Of a stretch of DNA of 64,000 nucleotides, positions 7,584 to 17,161 are shown piece by piece (the stretch's first letter is position 1; each line of letters starts with the position of its first letter). Both the position numbers and the translations under genes were made by a program. The DNA lies in the NCBI RefSeq assembly GCF_014845095.1, contig NZ_NKUG01000051.1, forward strand, positions 51,960 through 115,959, given 5' to 3'. The notes under the pieces are model-generated. The model saw only the letters and a program-made list of their open reading frames with translations. It was not told where the DNA came from and made no database searches. Source of the DNA: Methylobacterium bullatum. Its GTDB lineage: Bacteria > Pseudomonadota > Alphaproteobacteria > Rhizobiales > Beijerinckiaceae.

Positions 7584-9647
7584 TCAGGCCGCCGCCAGGC
7601 CGCGCTGGCGCAGCAGCGGATCGATGCTCGGCAGGCGGCCGCGGAAGGCGGTGTAGGCCTCGCCGGGGTCGCGCAGGTTTCCGGCCCCGTAGACGAACTT
7701 GCGCAGGCGCGCCGCCGTCTCGGGGTGGAAGATGTCGCCGGCCTCGCGGAACGCGTCGAACGCATCGGCATCCAGCACCTCGGACCAGAGGTAGCTGTAA
7801 TAGCCGGCCGCATAGCTATCGCCGGAGAAGATATGCGCGAAATGCGGCGAGCGGTGCCGCATGGAGATCTCCGCCGGCATGCCGATGCGCTGCAGGGCGT
7901 CGGCCTCGAAGGCCAGGACGTCGAGCCCGTCCTCGCCGCCGCTCGACAGATGCAGCGTCATGTCGACGATCGCCGAGGCGGTGTACTCGATGGTGGCGAA
8001 GCCCTGGTTGAAGGCCCGCGCCGCGAGCATGCGCTTGAGCAGGTCTTCCGGCATCGGCTCGCCGGTGCGGTAGTGGCGTGCATGGGCGCGGAGCACTTCC
8101 GGCTGTTCGAGCCAGTGCTCGTAGAGCTGCGAGGGCAGTTCGACGAAATCGCCCGCCACCGCCGTGCCCGCGAGAAGCGGGTAGGTCACGTCGGAGAGGA
8201 GGCCGTGCAGGGCATGGCCGAACTCGTGAAACAGGGTGCGCGCGTCGTCGAAGGACAGAAGCGGCGTCTCGCCCGCCGGCGCCTTGGCGAAGTTCATCAC
8301 GTTGACGATGATCGGCGTGATCGGGCCGTTGAGCCGCTCCTGTGAGCGGAAGGCACTCATCCAGGCGCCGCTGCGCTTCGACGACCGGGCGAAGTAATCG
8401 CCGAGGAAGATCCCGACCTCCGATCCGTCGGAATTGCGCACCGTCCAGGCCCGCACGTCGGGATGGTAGCGGGGGAAGTCGGTGAGTTCCTCGAAGCGCA
8501 GGTGGAACAGGCGCGAGGCCGTGTCGAAGGAGGCCGCGATGACGCCGTCGAGGGGCAGGTAGGGCTTGATCTCGCCCTCGTCGAGATCGTGCTCGGACCG
8601 CCGGAGCTTCTCCGCATAGTGGCGCCAATCGTGGGCGCGGATGGCGAAGTCGGCCCCTTCCGACGTCGCCAGCGCCTGGAGCCGGTCGCGTTCCGCGCCC
8701 GCACGGGCATGGGCCGGTGTCCAGACGTTGCGCAGGAGTTCCATCGCCGCGTCCGGCGAGCCGGCCATGGTGTCGGAGAGCTTGAAATGAGCGAAGCTGT
8801 CGAAGCCCAGAAGCCGTGCCCGCTCGGCGCGGAGGGCGACGATCTCGGCGATGATCCCCTTGTTGTCCGTGGCGCCCCCGCTCTCGCCACGGCGGGTCCA
8901 GGCCTCGTAGGCCTTCTCCCGCAGGTCACGCCGGGTGGAGAAGACCAGGAACGGCTCGATCAGCGAGCGCGACAGGGTGATGACGTGACCGTGCTCGCCG
9001 CCCCGGTCCTTGGCCGCGCTGGCGGCGGCCGCCCTCAGGAATTCGGGCAGGCCGGCGAGGTCCGCCTCACCCTCGAGGGGGAGGATGAAGGCGCTCTCAT
9101 CGGCCAGCAGGTTCTGGCTGAACGTCGTCCCGAGCTCGGCCATCCGCCCGGCGATCTCGGCCATCCGCGTCTTCGCCTCGGGAGCGAGATCGGCACCGGC
9201 GCGGCGAAAGCGTGTGCGGTAGCGGTCGAGGACGCGCCGCTCTTCCGAGCCGAGCGTCTCCGCGTCCGCGTCGACGGCGGCGATGCGCGCCCAGAGCCGG
9301 GGATTGAGGTAGATGGCGCTGCCGTGGCGGGCGAGACGCGGCGTGATCGCCCGCTCGACGGCCTGGAGGTCCGGGCTGGTGTTGCTGCCGCTCAGGTTGA
9401 AGAAGACGGAGGCGACGCGGTCGAGATCGAGGCCCGCCCGCTCCATCGCCTCCACCGTGTTGGCGAAGGTCGCGGGCTCCGACGCCTCGGCGATGGCCGC
9501 GATCTCGGCATCGTGCGTGTCGAGCGCCGTCTCGAAGGCGGGCAGGAAATGCTCCGGCCGGATCCTGTCGAAGGGCGGCAGGCCGAACGGCGTGTCCCAT
9601 ACAGGCTCAGCGAACGGTCCGATGTCCCGGATGGTGGTGCTCGTCAT
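7584..9647 (-). CDS. M3 family metallopeptidase, peptidyl-dipeptidase Dcp-like
   Basis: The 687-residue protein matches the length of Dcp/oligopeptidase A. The zinc motif HEFGH is at residues 474-478, with the downstream Glu-containing helix that completes the gluzincin site. There is no signal peptide, so it should be cytoplasmic and degrade short peptides. The start at 9647 has AAGGACG upstream; in-frame codons further upstream run into the fliP promoter region. It is convergent with flgL and divergent from fliP, so its place inside a flagellar cluster is probably incidental. Confidence 0.92.
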   Translation of the reverse strand: MTSTTIRDIGPFAEPVWDTPFGLPPFDRIRPEHFLPAFETALDTHDAEIAAIAEASEPATFANTVEAMERAGLDLDRVASVFFNLSGSNTSPDLQAVERAITPRLARHGSAIYLNPRLWARIAAVDADAETLGSEERRVLDRYRTRFRRAGADLAPEAKTRMAEIAGRMAELGTTFSQNLLADESAFILPLEGEADLAGLPEFLRAAAASAAKDRGGEHGHVITLSRSLIEPFLVFSTRRDLREKAYEAWTRRGESGGATDNKGIIAEIVALRAERARLLGFDSFAHFKLSDTMAGSPDAAMELLRNVWTPAHARAGAERDRLQALATSEGADFAIRAHDWRHYAEKLRRSEHDLDEGEIKPYLPLDGVIAASFDTASRLFHLRFEELTDFPRYHPDVRAWTVRNSDGSEVGIFLGDYFARSSKRSGAWMSAFRSQERLNGPITPIIVNVMNFAKAPAGETPLLSFDDARTLFHEFGHALHGLLSDVTYPLLAGTAVAGDFVELPSQLYEHWLEQPEVLRAHARHYRTGEPMPEDLLKRMLAARAFNQGFATIEYTASAIVDMTLHLSSGGEDGLDVLAFEADALQRIGMPAEISMRHRSPHFAHIFSGDSYAAGYYSYLWSEVLDADAFDAFREAGDIFHPETAARLRKFVYGAGNLRDPGEAYTAFRGRLPSIDPLLRQRGLAAA

Positions 9648-9817
9648 GGTCGTCCTTCGAAGTCGTGCGCCGCTGGCTCGGCCGGAACGTAGCCATCGGA
9701 GGGAACGAGCGCAAAGCCCCCGCGTGGTTTTGCGGTGACATGCGTGCGCCTGTGGACGGCATCTGCGGGACATCATCGCTTGCGCCCGCGCACGGCTCGA
9801 CGCAGGTTGCCGCCGCC

Positions 9818-10582
9818 ATGACACCCTCCCTCCGATCCGTCACCGTCCCGATCCGCACCGCCCGCCTCGTCCTGGCGGCGAGCGGTTTCCTGGCCGCCGG
9901 CATCGGTGCGGCCATGGCTCAGAGTCTCTCGGTCGATCTCGGCCAGGGCGGGGTGACGGAGCGGGCGCTCCAGCTCGTCGCCCTCATCACCGTCCTCGCG
10001 CTGGCGCCGTCCGTGCTGGTGATGGCGACCTCGTTCACGCGGATCGTGGTGGTCCTCTCGATCCTGCGCTCGGCCCTCGGCACGCAAAGCGCACCGCCGA
10101 ACGCCGTGATCACCAGCCTCGCCCTGTTCCTCACTGCCTTCGTCATGGCGCCCACGGCGCGGGAGGCTTACCGGACCGGCATCGAACCGCTGATCGCCGG
10201 GCAGATCACGCAGAGCGTGGCGTTCGAGCGGGCCTCGGCCCCGTTCAAGACCTTCATGCTGCGCAACGTGCGCGAGAAGGACCTAAAGCTGTTTCTCGAC
10301 ATGGCGAAGGCCCCCGCCCCTGCCGGGCCGGAAGCCATCGGCCTCGAGATCGTCACGCCGGCCTTCATGATCTCGGAACTCAGGCGGGCCTTCGAGATCG
10401 GCTTCCTCCTCTTCATCCCCTTCCTCATCATCGACCTCGTCGTCGCCTCGATCCTGATGGCGGTGGGCATGATGATGGTGCCGCCGGCGACGGTGGCCCT
10501 GCCGTTCAAGCTGATCTTCTTCGTGCTGGTGGACGGCTGGACCCTGGTCGCGGGCTCGCTGATCCAGAGCTACGGAAGCTGA
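9818..10582 (+). CDS. fliP: Flagellar type III export protein FliP
   Basis: The 254-residue membrane protein has a cleavable N-terminal signal (about residues 1-35, ending AAMAQ), then MATSFTRIVVVLSILRSALG, the FliP family signature. Three further hydrophobic segments end with PPATVALPFKLIFFVLVDGW. FliP forms the core of the flagellar export gate with FliQ and FliR, which are not in the window. The ATG at 9818 gives the standard family length. No strong ribosome site is visible, and the ATG at 9740 would add a non-hydrophobic leader. Confidence 0.94.
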   Translation: MTPSLRSVTVPIRTARLVLAASGFLAAGIGAAMAQSLSVDLGQGGVTERALQLVALITVLALAPSVLVMATSFTRIVVVLSILRSALGTQSAPPNAVITSLALFLTAFVMAPTAREAYRTGIEPLIAGQITQSVAFERASAPFKTFMLRNVREKDLKLFLDMAKAPAPAGPEAIGLEIVTPAFMISELRRAFEIGFLLFIPFLIIDLVVASILMAVGMMMVPPATVALPFKLIFFVLVDGWTLVAGSLIQSYGS

Positions 10583-10590
10583 ATGCGGGA

Positions 10591-10896
10591 TCAGCCGTGC
10601 AGGTGGTCCAGGATGGCGAGCCCCGCCGGCGTCGCCTCGTAGCGGGTCCGCTGGGTGCGCTGGTTTCGCTCGGTGATCGCCAGGAGTTCGGCTTTTCCCG
10701 ACAGCGTCTCCACCGCACGCAGGACGAGGGCATGCTCGACGCCGAACACCCGCGCGAAGCTGCGGCTGTCGGCGGCGAGCTTCAGGTGCAGCCCCGCCAG
10801 CAGCCCGGCCTCCAGGGTGGAGAGGTCGGGCTGGAGATCGGCGATGGAATCGGTGACGGCGAGGAAGGTCTCGGCGTCGGCGGGCGGCTCGCTCAC
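10591..10896 (-). CDS. fdh4B: Small accessory protein of the fdh4-type formate dehydrogenase (Fdh4B-like)
   Basis: This 101-residue gene begins with a GTG that overlaps the stop of the large formate dehydrogenase gene by four bases (GTGA), so the two are translated together. The sequence (EHALVLRAVETLSGKAELLAITERNQRTQRTRYEATPAG) looks like a small soluble helical protein. I name it Fdh4B because Methylobacterium extorquens has a two-gene fdh4AB locus of this form. The name rests on position and size, since I recognise no catalytic motif. Confidence 0.7.
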   Translation of the reverse strand: MSEPPADAETFLAVTDSIADLQPDLSTLEAGLLAGLHLKLAADSRSFARVFGVEHALVLRAVETLSGKAELLAITERNQRTQRTRYEATPAGLAILDHLHG

Positions 10897-13193
10897 GCGG
10901 CTTGCGCCGGGCGACGGATCGAGACCATCACCGATTTCGAGGTCGGCGTGTCGCTCTCCTTGCCGAAGGACGACAGGGGAACGAGGACGTTGAGCTCCGG
11001 GTAGTAGCCGGCGAGACTGCCGCGCGGCATGTCGAAGGGCACGAGGCGGAAGCCCTCGGCCACCCGCACCACGCCGTCGTCGTGGGTGCCGACGATGTCC
11101 ACCCGGTCGCCGGCGACGGCACGGATCTCGGCCAGGTCGTCGGGATGGGCGAACAACACCTGACGCTCGCCGTAGACCCCGCGATAGCGGTCGTCGAGAC
11201 CGTAGACGGTGGTGTTGTACTGATCGTGGCTGCGGAAGGTCTGGAGCACGAAGGTGTCGCCCATCGCCCTCGCCTGCTGATGCTCGGTCGCCTCCGGCAG
11301 GGCATCGGCGGAGAAGTTCGCTTTTCCGTTCACCGTCTCGAAGTTGCGCTCGGCGGCGAGGTTGCGCAGCATGAAGCCGCGCGGACGGCGGACGCGGGCG
11401 TTGTAGCCGGCGAACCCCGGAATGGTCCGCTCGATCAGCGCACGGATGCCGTCGTAATCGTCGGCGAGGGCTGCCCAATCGACCTTGTCCGAGCCGACGG
11501 TGGCCGCCGCCATGCCGGCGATGATGGCGATCTCGGAGCGCAACTCCGGAGAGGCGGGCTTGTTGATGCCGCCCGAGCCGTGGACCATGCTCATGGAATC
11601 CTCGACCGTGACGATCTGGATCTTGCCCTTCGAATTCCGGTCGATCTCGGTGCGGCCGATACAGGGCAGCAGGTAGGCGACGCGGCCGGGCACGAGATGC
11701 GAGTGATTGAGCTTCGTGGCGATGTGGACGGTGAGTTCGCAGGAGGCGAGCGCCTTGGCCACCAGCGCGGTATCGGGCGTTGCGCGGGCGAAGTTGCCGC
11801 CGAGCCCGATGAAGGCCTTCGACGAACCGTCGAGCATGGCGCCGATGGCGCCGATGACGTTGTGACCGTGCTTGCGCGGGGCGACGAAGCCGATCTCGCG
11901 CTCGAGGGCGTCGAGCAGCGCGGCGGGCGGCTTCTCGTTGATGCCCACCGTACGGTCGCCCTGCACGTTGGAATGGCCGCGCACTGGGCAGAGGCCGGCA
12001 CCGGGACGGCCGATATTGCCGCGCAGGAGCATGACGTTCGTCATCTCGCGGATGGTGGCCACCGAGTGCTTGTGCTGGGTGACGCCCATGGCCCAGGTGC
12101 AGATCACCTTGTCGGCGCCGAGATAGACGTCGGCAGCCACCTCGATATCGGCGCGGGACAGGCCGGACTGGTCCTCGATCGCCTCCCAGCTCGTCGCCTC
12201 CACGACGGCGCGATAGACCTCGTGGCCCTCGGCATGGTGGCTGAGGAAGGCGCGATCCAGGACGGATGGACGGCCGGCGGCGCGAGCCGCGTCGTCCGCC
12301 GCGAAGACCGCCTTGGCGATGCCGCGGAACGCCGCCATGTCGCCGCCCGGACGGGGCTGGTAATAGTGGCTCGCCACCGGGGCGCTGGCACCGCGCAGCA
12401 TCTCCACCGTGTTCTGCGGGTCGGCGAAGCGTTCGAGCCCGCGCTCGCGCACGGGGTTGAACACGACAACGCGGGCGCCGCGGGTGGCAGCCTTGCGCAG
12501 GTCGCCGAGCATGCGGGGATGGTTGGTGCCGGGGTTCTGGCCAACCACGAAGATCGCGTCCGCCTTCTCGAAATCCTCGAGCAGCACGGTGCCCTTGCCG
12601 ATACCGATGGCCGCCTGGAGGGCGATGCCGCTGGCCTCGTGGCACATGTTGGAGCAGTCGGGGAAGTTGTTGGTGCCGTAGAGCCGGGCGAACAGCTGGT
12701 AGATGTAAGCCGCCTCGTTGGAGGCGCGACCGGAGGTGTAGAACTCGGCACGGTACGGGCTGTCGAGGCCGCGCAGGGTGGCGCCGATCTCGGCGAAGGC
12801 GTCGTCCCAACTGACCGGCAGATAGCGGTCGCTGCCTGCGTCGTAGCGCATGGGGTGCGTCAGGCGGCCCTCGCCTTCGAGGGCGTAGTCGGTCCAGCCA
12901 CGCAGCTCCGAGACGGTATGCTTGGCGAAGAACTTCGGCGGCGTGCGCTTGTCGGTCGCCTCCCAGGAGACGGCCTTCACGCCATTCTCGCAGAACTCGA
13001 ACGACGAGCCGTGCGCCGGATCACCCCAGGCGCAGCCGGGACAATCGAACCCGTCGGGCTGGTTGGCCTTGAGCATGGCGCGGGCCCCGGAGAGCGGGGC
13101 GCGACTGCTCAGCAGGTGCTTGCCGCAGCTCTTCAGCGCGCCCCACCCGCCGGCGGCGGAGGAACGCTTGGGGGACGCGACCGGGTGATCCAT
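10893..13193 (-). CDS. fdh4A: FdhF/YdeP-family molybdopterin oxidoreductase, formate dehydrogenase 4 large subunit
   Basis: The 766-residue protein belongs to the YdeP branch of the molybdopterin oxidoreductases. An N-terminal CPGC pair (C51, C54) with nearby cysteines suits an iron-sulfur site. SNMCHEASG near C184 lies where the metal-binding Cys or Sec sits in formate dehydrogenases, so this one would use cysteine. VVGQNPGTNHPRM and the later PVRGHSNVQGDRT are cofactor-binding blocks. In M. extorquens, FDH4 (fdh4A) matters for oxidising formate during growth on C1 compounds. AGGATC precedes the ATG. Confidence 0.85.
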   Translation of the reverse strand: MDHPVASPKRSSAAGGWGALKSCGKHLLSSRAPLSGARAMLKANQPDGFDCPGCAWGDPAHGSSFEFCENGVKAVSWEATDKRTPPKFFAKHTVSELRGWTDYALEGEGRLTHPMRYDAGSDRYLPVSWDDAFAEIGATLRGLDSPYRAEFYTSGRASNEAAYIYQLFARLYGTNNFPDCSNMCHEASGIALQAAIGIGKGTVLLEDFEKADAIFVVGQNPGTNHPRMLGDLRKAATRGARVVVFNPVRERGLERFADPQNTVEMLRGASAPVASHYYQPRPGGDMAAFRGIAKAVFAADDAARAAGRPSVLDRAFLSHHAEGHEVYRAVVEATSWEAIEDQSGLSRADIEVAADVYLGADKVICTWAMGVTQHKHSVATIREMTNVMLLRGNIGRPGAGLCPVRGHSNVQGDRTVGINEKPPAALLDALEREIGFVAPRKHGHNVIGAIGAMLDGSSKAFIGLGGNFARATPDTALVAKALASCELTVHIATKLNHSHLVPGRVAYLLPCIGRTEIDRNSKGKIQIVTVEDSMSMVHGSGGINKPASPELRSEIAIIAGMAAATVGSDKVDWAALADDYDGIRALIERTIPGFAGYNARVRRPRGFMLRNLAAERNFETVNGKANFSADALPEATEHQQARAMGDTFVLQTFRSHDQYNTTVYGLDDRYRGVYGERQVLFAHPDDLAEIRAVAGDRVDIVGTHDDGVVRVAEGFRLVPFDMPRGSLAGYYPELNVLVPLSSFGKESDTPTSKSVMVSIRRPAQAA

Positions 13194-13514
13194 GAACGAT
13201 CCTGGTTCGGCAAATAAGGGATGGGACAGTGCCGTCGCAGGGCGAGGTTACCGTCTATCCCACCAGCGATATCGCACCGCACAAGGGTCACTCAATCAGG
13301 GGCAAACGCGGGCCAGTCATGCGCCTGTGGACATGGCATGGCATGAAACCGAGCAGTCTTACGGAGTTCTAAACTCACCTCCGATCCCAGCGCAGGAGAC
13401 GCATGCGAATGGCGCCGGGATCGGACCTGCCGGCCCACTTCGAAAACCGGCCTCACCCAGGCGTCCATTGCAACGCAGGAGCACGTCTCGCCACGTCCCT
13501 CGGCCCGCCCCTCG
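13194..13514. other. Intergenic region upstream of the fdh4 genes
   Basis: No convincing gene is visible in these 321 bp. The region lies between the fdh4A start and the pyrD stop, so it should hold the fdh4 promoter. It contains a 9-bp inverted repeat, TCCGATCCC at 13380-13388 and GGGATCGGA at 13417-13425, with a 28-base spacer. Its role is unknown. Confidence 0.6.
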
Positions 13515-14603
13515 CTACCTCGCGCCGAGGCCGAGCCTGGACAGAGCCGCGGCATCGCGGCCGACGATGACGGACAGGTCGCTCGCACCCTCCGTGCCGA
13601 GCTTGCGCAGCAGGCCGGATTTGATCGTGCTCACGAGGCCGGGGCCGGCATAGACCAGGGCCGAGTAGAGCTGCAGCAGGCTCGCTCCGGCACGGATCTT
13701 GGTCCAGGCCGCCTCGGCGGAGTCGATCCCGCCGACGCCGACGAGCGGGATGGTACCGCCGACACGCAGGTAGGCCTCCGCCAGAAGGCGGGTCGCCGGT
13801 TCGAAAAGCGGGCGGCCGGACAGGCCCCCGGTCTCCGTCGCCAGGGAGGCTTCGGTGAGACTGGTCGGCCGCGCGATGGTGGTGTTGGAGACGACGAGGC
13901 CCTGCACCTTGCGGCGCAAGGCCGTGGCGACGATGGAATCGAGAGCTTCGAGCGAGATGTCGGGGGCGATCTTGAGCAGGATCGCGGTCTCGGGCGAGGC
14001 CTTGTCGCGGGCCTCGACCACGCGTCCCAACAGATCGTCGAGGAAGGCTTCGCCCTGGAGGTCGCGCAGTCCGGGGGTGTTCGGCGAAGAGACGTTGACC
14101 GTGACGAAGGCGACATGGGGCGCCAGCGCCGTGGTGCAGGCCACGTAATCGGCGATCCTGTCGGTGGAATCCTTGTTGGCCCCGATGTTGATGCCCACCA
14201 GACCGGTCCGGCCGCCTCTGGCCGCGAGGCGGCCGCGCACGACGTCGAGCCCTTCGCTGTTGAGACCGAAGCGGTTGATGACGGCACCGTCGGCGCTCAG
14301 GCGGAACACGCGCGGGCGCGGATTACCGCCCTGCGGCTTCGGCACCACGCCGCCGACCTCGACGAAGCCGAAGCCCAGGCCGAGCAGGGCATCGGGCACC
14401 TGCGCGCCCTTGTCGAACCCCGCCGCCAGGCCGACCGGATTGGGGAACCGGCGGCCGAAGACGGTGACCGCGAGCCCCGAATCATCCGGACTGGGCTTTC
14501 GCGGAGGCAGAAGCCCCAGCCCGCGCAAGGTGAGGTTGTGCGCCGTCTCGGCGTCGAGACCGTGCAGGATCGGCTTTGCGAGGGGAAAGAGAGCGCCGAT
14601 CAT
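13515..14603 (-). CDS. pyrD: Dihydroorotate dehydrogenase (quinone), class 2
   Basis: The 362-residue protein oxidises dihydroorotate to orotate in pyrimidine synthesis, with FMN and the membrane quinone pool. The N-terminal amphipathic extension ([21 protein letters not shown]) marks class 2. [21 protein letters not shown] and the [10 protein letters not shown] block with the catalytic Ser are present, and the FMN-phosphate site ([12 protein letters not shown]) is near the C-terminus. Its ATG overlaps the stop of the upstream DUF952 gene by four bases. Confidence 0.96.
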   Translation of the reverse strand: MIGALFPLAKPILHGLDAETAHNLTLRGLGLLPPRKPSPDDSGLAVTVFGRRFPNPVGLAAGFDKGAQVPDALLGLGFGFVEVGGVVPKPQGGNPRPRVFRLSADGAVINRFGLNSEGLDVVRGRLAARGGRTGLVGINIGANKDSTDRIADYVACTTALAPHVAFVTVNVSSPNTPGLRDLQGEAFLDDLLGRVVEARDKASPETAILLKIAPDISLEALDSIVATALRRKVQGLVVSNTTIARPTSLTEASLATETGGLSGRPLFEPATRLLAEAYLRVGGTIPLVGVGGIDSAEAAWTKIRAGASLLQLYSALVYAGPGLVSTIKSGLLRKLGTEGASDLSVIVGRDAAALSRLGLGAR

Positions 14604-14977
14604 ACCGATGCTCCGGTTGCGGGGCTGGCGGACGAGATAAGATCAGCTTGAAACACATGCCGTCCGTCCGGCCCGATCGGAAGCTCGGTCACGGATATGA
14701 CGGCGTCGAGGGGCAGATCGCCGTAGAGATGGGGGAACAGCGCTCCGCCGCGGGAGGGCTCGTAGCGTAGGGCCTCGCCCAGCGCCTCGGCCTCGATGCC
14801 GATGAGGAGGAGATCGGAGACACCCGCGAAGTGCCGGGCGGCCGTTTCAGCCACCTGGTCGGCGGTGGAAAAATGGATGAACCCGTCGGCCTCGTCGACG
14901 GGCGCACCCGCGAACCGCCCCGCTTCCTCCGCCTCGCGCCAGAGGGCGCGCGGGCAAATCTTGTAGATCACGGGCAT
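14600..14977 (-). CDS. DUF952 family protein
   Basis: The 125-residue protein starts [13 protein letters not shown] and contains [12 protein letters not shown] and [15 protein letters not shown], which are the conserved blocks of DUF952. This family of small cytoplasmic proteins has no assigned reaction and is often placed next to pyrD in alphaproteobacteria. The start at 14977 has GGAAGG upstream. Its end overlaps the pyrD start by four bases, so the two form an operon. Confidence 0.85.
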   Translation of the reverse strand: MPVIYKICPRALWREAEEAGRFAGAPVDEADGFIHFSTADQVAETAARHFAGVSDLLLIGIEAEALGEALRYEPSRGGALFPHLYGDLPLDAVISVTELPIGPDGRHVFQADLISSASPATGASV

Positions 14978-15117
14978 CGCGCGTTGCCTTCCGGTTCGAC
15001 GGTCCACGCGATAGAACGGGTCGGCATCCGTCGCAACCACGATCGGTCGCTACCTCAAGTCGTCCTTTCCGAGTTCCTACACCTTCTGGATAATGGCGGC
15101 GTGCCGTTGCTTCCGGC

Positions 15118-15145
15118 GTAGTTTAGTTCTACTTTCCTAAAGCTA
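15118..15145 (+). promoter_or_regulatory. Possible operator before the S24-type regulator
   Basis: Half-sites TTTAG (15122-15126) and CTAAA (15137-15141) form an inverted repeat with a 10-base spacer, extended to TAGTTTAG / CTAAAGCTA with one mismatch. GTAG and CTAC ends overlap it. The site lies about 40 bp before the regulator start, a fitting place for autoregulation. No other copy was noticed. Confidence 0.3.
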
Positions 15146-15181
15146 GGCTGGATGTCTTAGCCATTCTGATCGAGTCTCGCC

Positions 15182-15814
15182 ATGCTGTCCCACGAGCAGA
15201 TCTGGACCGCGATCGATCGCCTCGCGGAACGCCACGGCTTCTCGGCCTCCGGTCTCGCACGCCGTGCGGGCCTCGACGCCACGAGCTTCAATCGCTCGAA
15301 GCGGATCGGGCCGGATGGGCGCAAGCGCTGGCCCTCCACCGAATCCGTGTCGAAGGTGCTCGCGGCCACCAACGCGACGCTCGACGATTTCCTTCGCCTC
15401 ATCGAGCCACGGGAACGCATGCCGCGCGCCATGGTGCCGCTGATCGGCATGACGCAGGCCGGCGCCGGCCGGCTCTTCACCGAGGAAGGCATGCCAACGG
15501 GCGGCCCGGGCTGGGAGGAGATCGAGTTTCCCGATCTCGGCGAGGATCGTGCCTTCGCCCTCGAAGTGCAGGGCGATTCCATGGAGCCGCTCTATCGCGA
15601 CGGTGACGTGCTGATCGTCTCTCCCACCGCCAGTGTCCGCAAGGGCGACCGCGTGGTGGTGCGTCTGGCGAGCGGCGAAGTGCTGGCCAAGGAACTGCGC
15701 CGCAAGACCGCCCGGACCATCGAGCTGCTCTCTCTCAACCCGAACCACCCCGAACGCATCGTCCAAGTGGCCGAGATCGCCTGGATCGCCCGGGTGATGT
15801 GGGTGCGGCAATAG
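15182..15814 (+). CDS. S24-family transcriptional regulator (CI/LexA-like)
   Basis: The 210-residue protein has an N-terminal helix-turn-helix (about residues 20-60, GFSASGLARRAGLDATSFNRS) and a C-terminal S24 peptidase domain. The catalytic Ser is S133 (GDSMEP) and the general-base Lys is K170 (GEVLAKEL), so RecA-stimulated self-cleavage of the CI/LexA kind is possible. The family cleavage-site dipeptide may be in MTQAGAGRL near residue 93. It stands alone, with no phage genes nearby, so it is more likely a resident stress regulator than a prophage repressor. Confidence 0.85.
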   Translation: MLSHEQIWTAIDRLAERHGFSASGLARRAGLDATSFNRSKRIGPDGRKRWPSTESVSKVLAATNATLDDFLRLIEPRERMPRAMVPLIGMTQAGAGRLFTEEGMPTGGPGWEEIEFPDLGEDRAFALEVQGDSMEPLYRDGDVLIVSPTASVRKGDRVVVRLASGEVLAKELRRKTARTIELLSLNPNHPERIVQVAEIAWIARVMWVRQ

Positions 15815-15910
15815 CCATCGCCGGGAGCCGCCGTGCCGATCGATCCTGGCACCCGCACCCGATGCGACTCACGCTGGAGCCCGTTTCGCTCCGACAGGCC
15901 TGGATAGAGC

Positions 15911-17023
15911 ATGGCGTTGCATGATCAGGACGGCGAACCAGGCGATCCTCCGGACTCGCGCATCGATTTTCGCTCGGGCCTCGAGGCCAGCGCCGTACCG
16001 GCCCTGTTGATCGACCCGGCGACGGCGAGGATCGTCTCGGCCAATCCAGCCTTCGCGCTGCTCACCGGCCATGAGACCGGCGATCTCGCCGGACGCGACG
16101 TCCATCTCCTTCTCGGCGCCAATACCGATAAGGACGCCCGAAGCGCTTTCGCCGCGGCCTTGGCGGGTACGCGGCCGGAAGGGATCGAGGTACTGGCCTG
16201 GCGCCGAAACGGCTCGACCTTCTGGGCCGAGATCTTCGCGGTGCCCCTGCCGGATACCGGTCTTCTCCTCGCGCAACTGGTCGACGTGACCCGGCGCAGG
16301 GACGCGGAAGGGGCGCTCGCTTTGTCCCGGCAACGCGAGGCCCTCGGGTTGCTCACCAACAGCGTCGCCCACGAGTTCAACAACTTCCTGCAGATCCTCA
16401 TCGGCTATATCGATGGGCTGAAGCGGCGTCTCGGCGACCGGGAAGAACCCTTCATCCAGCGGGCCGTGACCCGGTCCACCGATGCCGTGGAGCGGGCGAC
16501 GATCCTGACGCGGCATTTGCTGACTTTCTCGCGCCGGATCGCGCCGGATGTCCGCCCCGTCGACATGAACGCCCTCATCACCGCTTTCGGCACGCGCATG
16601 CGCGGGACGCTTCCGCCCGGAGTGACACTGACGGTCCACACCGCGCCGGATCTACCCAACGGCCTCACCAACCCGACCCAGGTGGATCTCGCCCTCTCTC
16701 ACATCGTCGCCAATGCCTGCGAGGCGATGCCGGCCGGCGGCAGTGTCGAAATCACGAGCTTCCTGGTGCCGTCGAGCGACCCAGCGATCCGCCGGCAGGG
16801 AGACGGCGCCATCGGCATCTCGGTGCGGGATACCGGGCATGGGATGTCGCCGGAGATGGCAGCGAGAGCGCTGGCTCCCTTCATCACCACGCGCGAGGCC
16901 GGGCGCGGCACCGGGCTCGCCATCGTCCACGGCCTGGTGAAGCGCCAGAACGGCACCGTCTCCCTCGACAGCAAGCCCGGCGAGGGAACGACGGTACGGA
17001 TGATCTTCCCCGCCGCCGGCTGA
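15911..17023 (+). CDS. Cytoplasmic PAS-domain sensor histidine kinase
   Basis: The 370-residue protein has a PAS domain (about residues 20-130), a HisKA-type dimerisation helix with H154 (SVAHEFNNFLQ), and a HATPase domain. The N-box Asn is N268, the G1 box DTGHGM is at 307-312 and the G2 box GRGTGLAI at 331-338. HEFNN is typical of kinases linked to receiver domains in hybrid proteins, but no receiver is fused here. No membrane segment is present. The partner regulator is not adjacent; the single-domain regulator at 1113-1565 is too distant to link. Confidence 0.9.
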   Translation: MALHDQDGEPGDPPDSRIDFRSGLEASAVPALLIDPATARIVSANPAFALLTGHETGDLAGRDVHLLLGANTDKDARSAFAAALAGTRPEGIEVLAWRRNGSTFWAEIFAVPLPDTGLLLAQLVDVTRRRDAEGALALSRQREALGLLTNSVAHEFNNFLQILIGYIDGLKRRLGDREEPFIQRAVTRSTDAVERATILTRHLLTFSRRIAPDVRPVDMNALITAFGTRMRGTLPPGVTLTVHTAPDLPNGLTNPTQVDLALSHIVANACEAMPAGGSVEITSFLVPSSDPAIRRQGDGAIGISVRDTGHGMSPEMAARALAPFITTREAGRGTGLAIVHGLVKRQNGTVSLDSKPGEGTTVRMIFPAAG

Positions 17024-17161
17024 GGCGTCACGGCTCTTCCCATCGTCGTCCACGGAACAAAAGCGGCGCCGAAGACGGACTAAAACTTGTCGCCGGACGT
17101 CACCATATAAGGTCCGGCATTCCCGCCGGGACTCTCTCAGACTTCGTTCAGAGGCGTATTC

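Noticed and set aside
10893..13193. Possible selenocysteine in the formate dehydrogenase
   Set aside because: The frame has no in-frame TGA; the metal-ligand position is an ordinary cysteine (SNMCHEAS).
10902..13217. 771-codon open frame antisense to fdh4A
   Set aside because: No motif or start context, and full overlap with a well-supported gene.
15182..15814. Prophage repressor
   Set aside because: The CI-like architecture is real, but no phage structural, integrase or lysis gene lies in the surrounding region.
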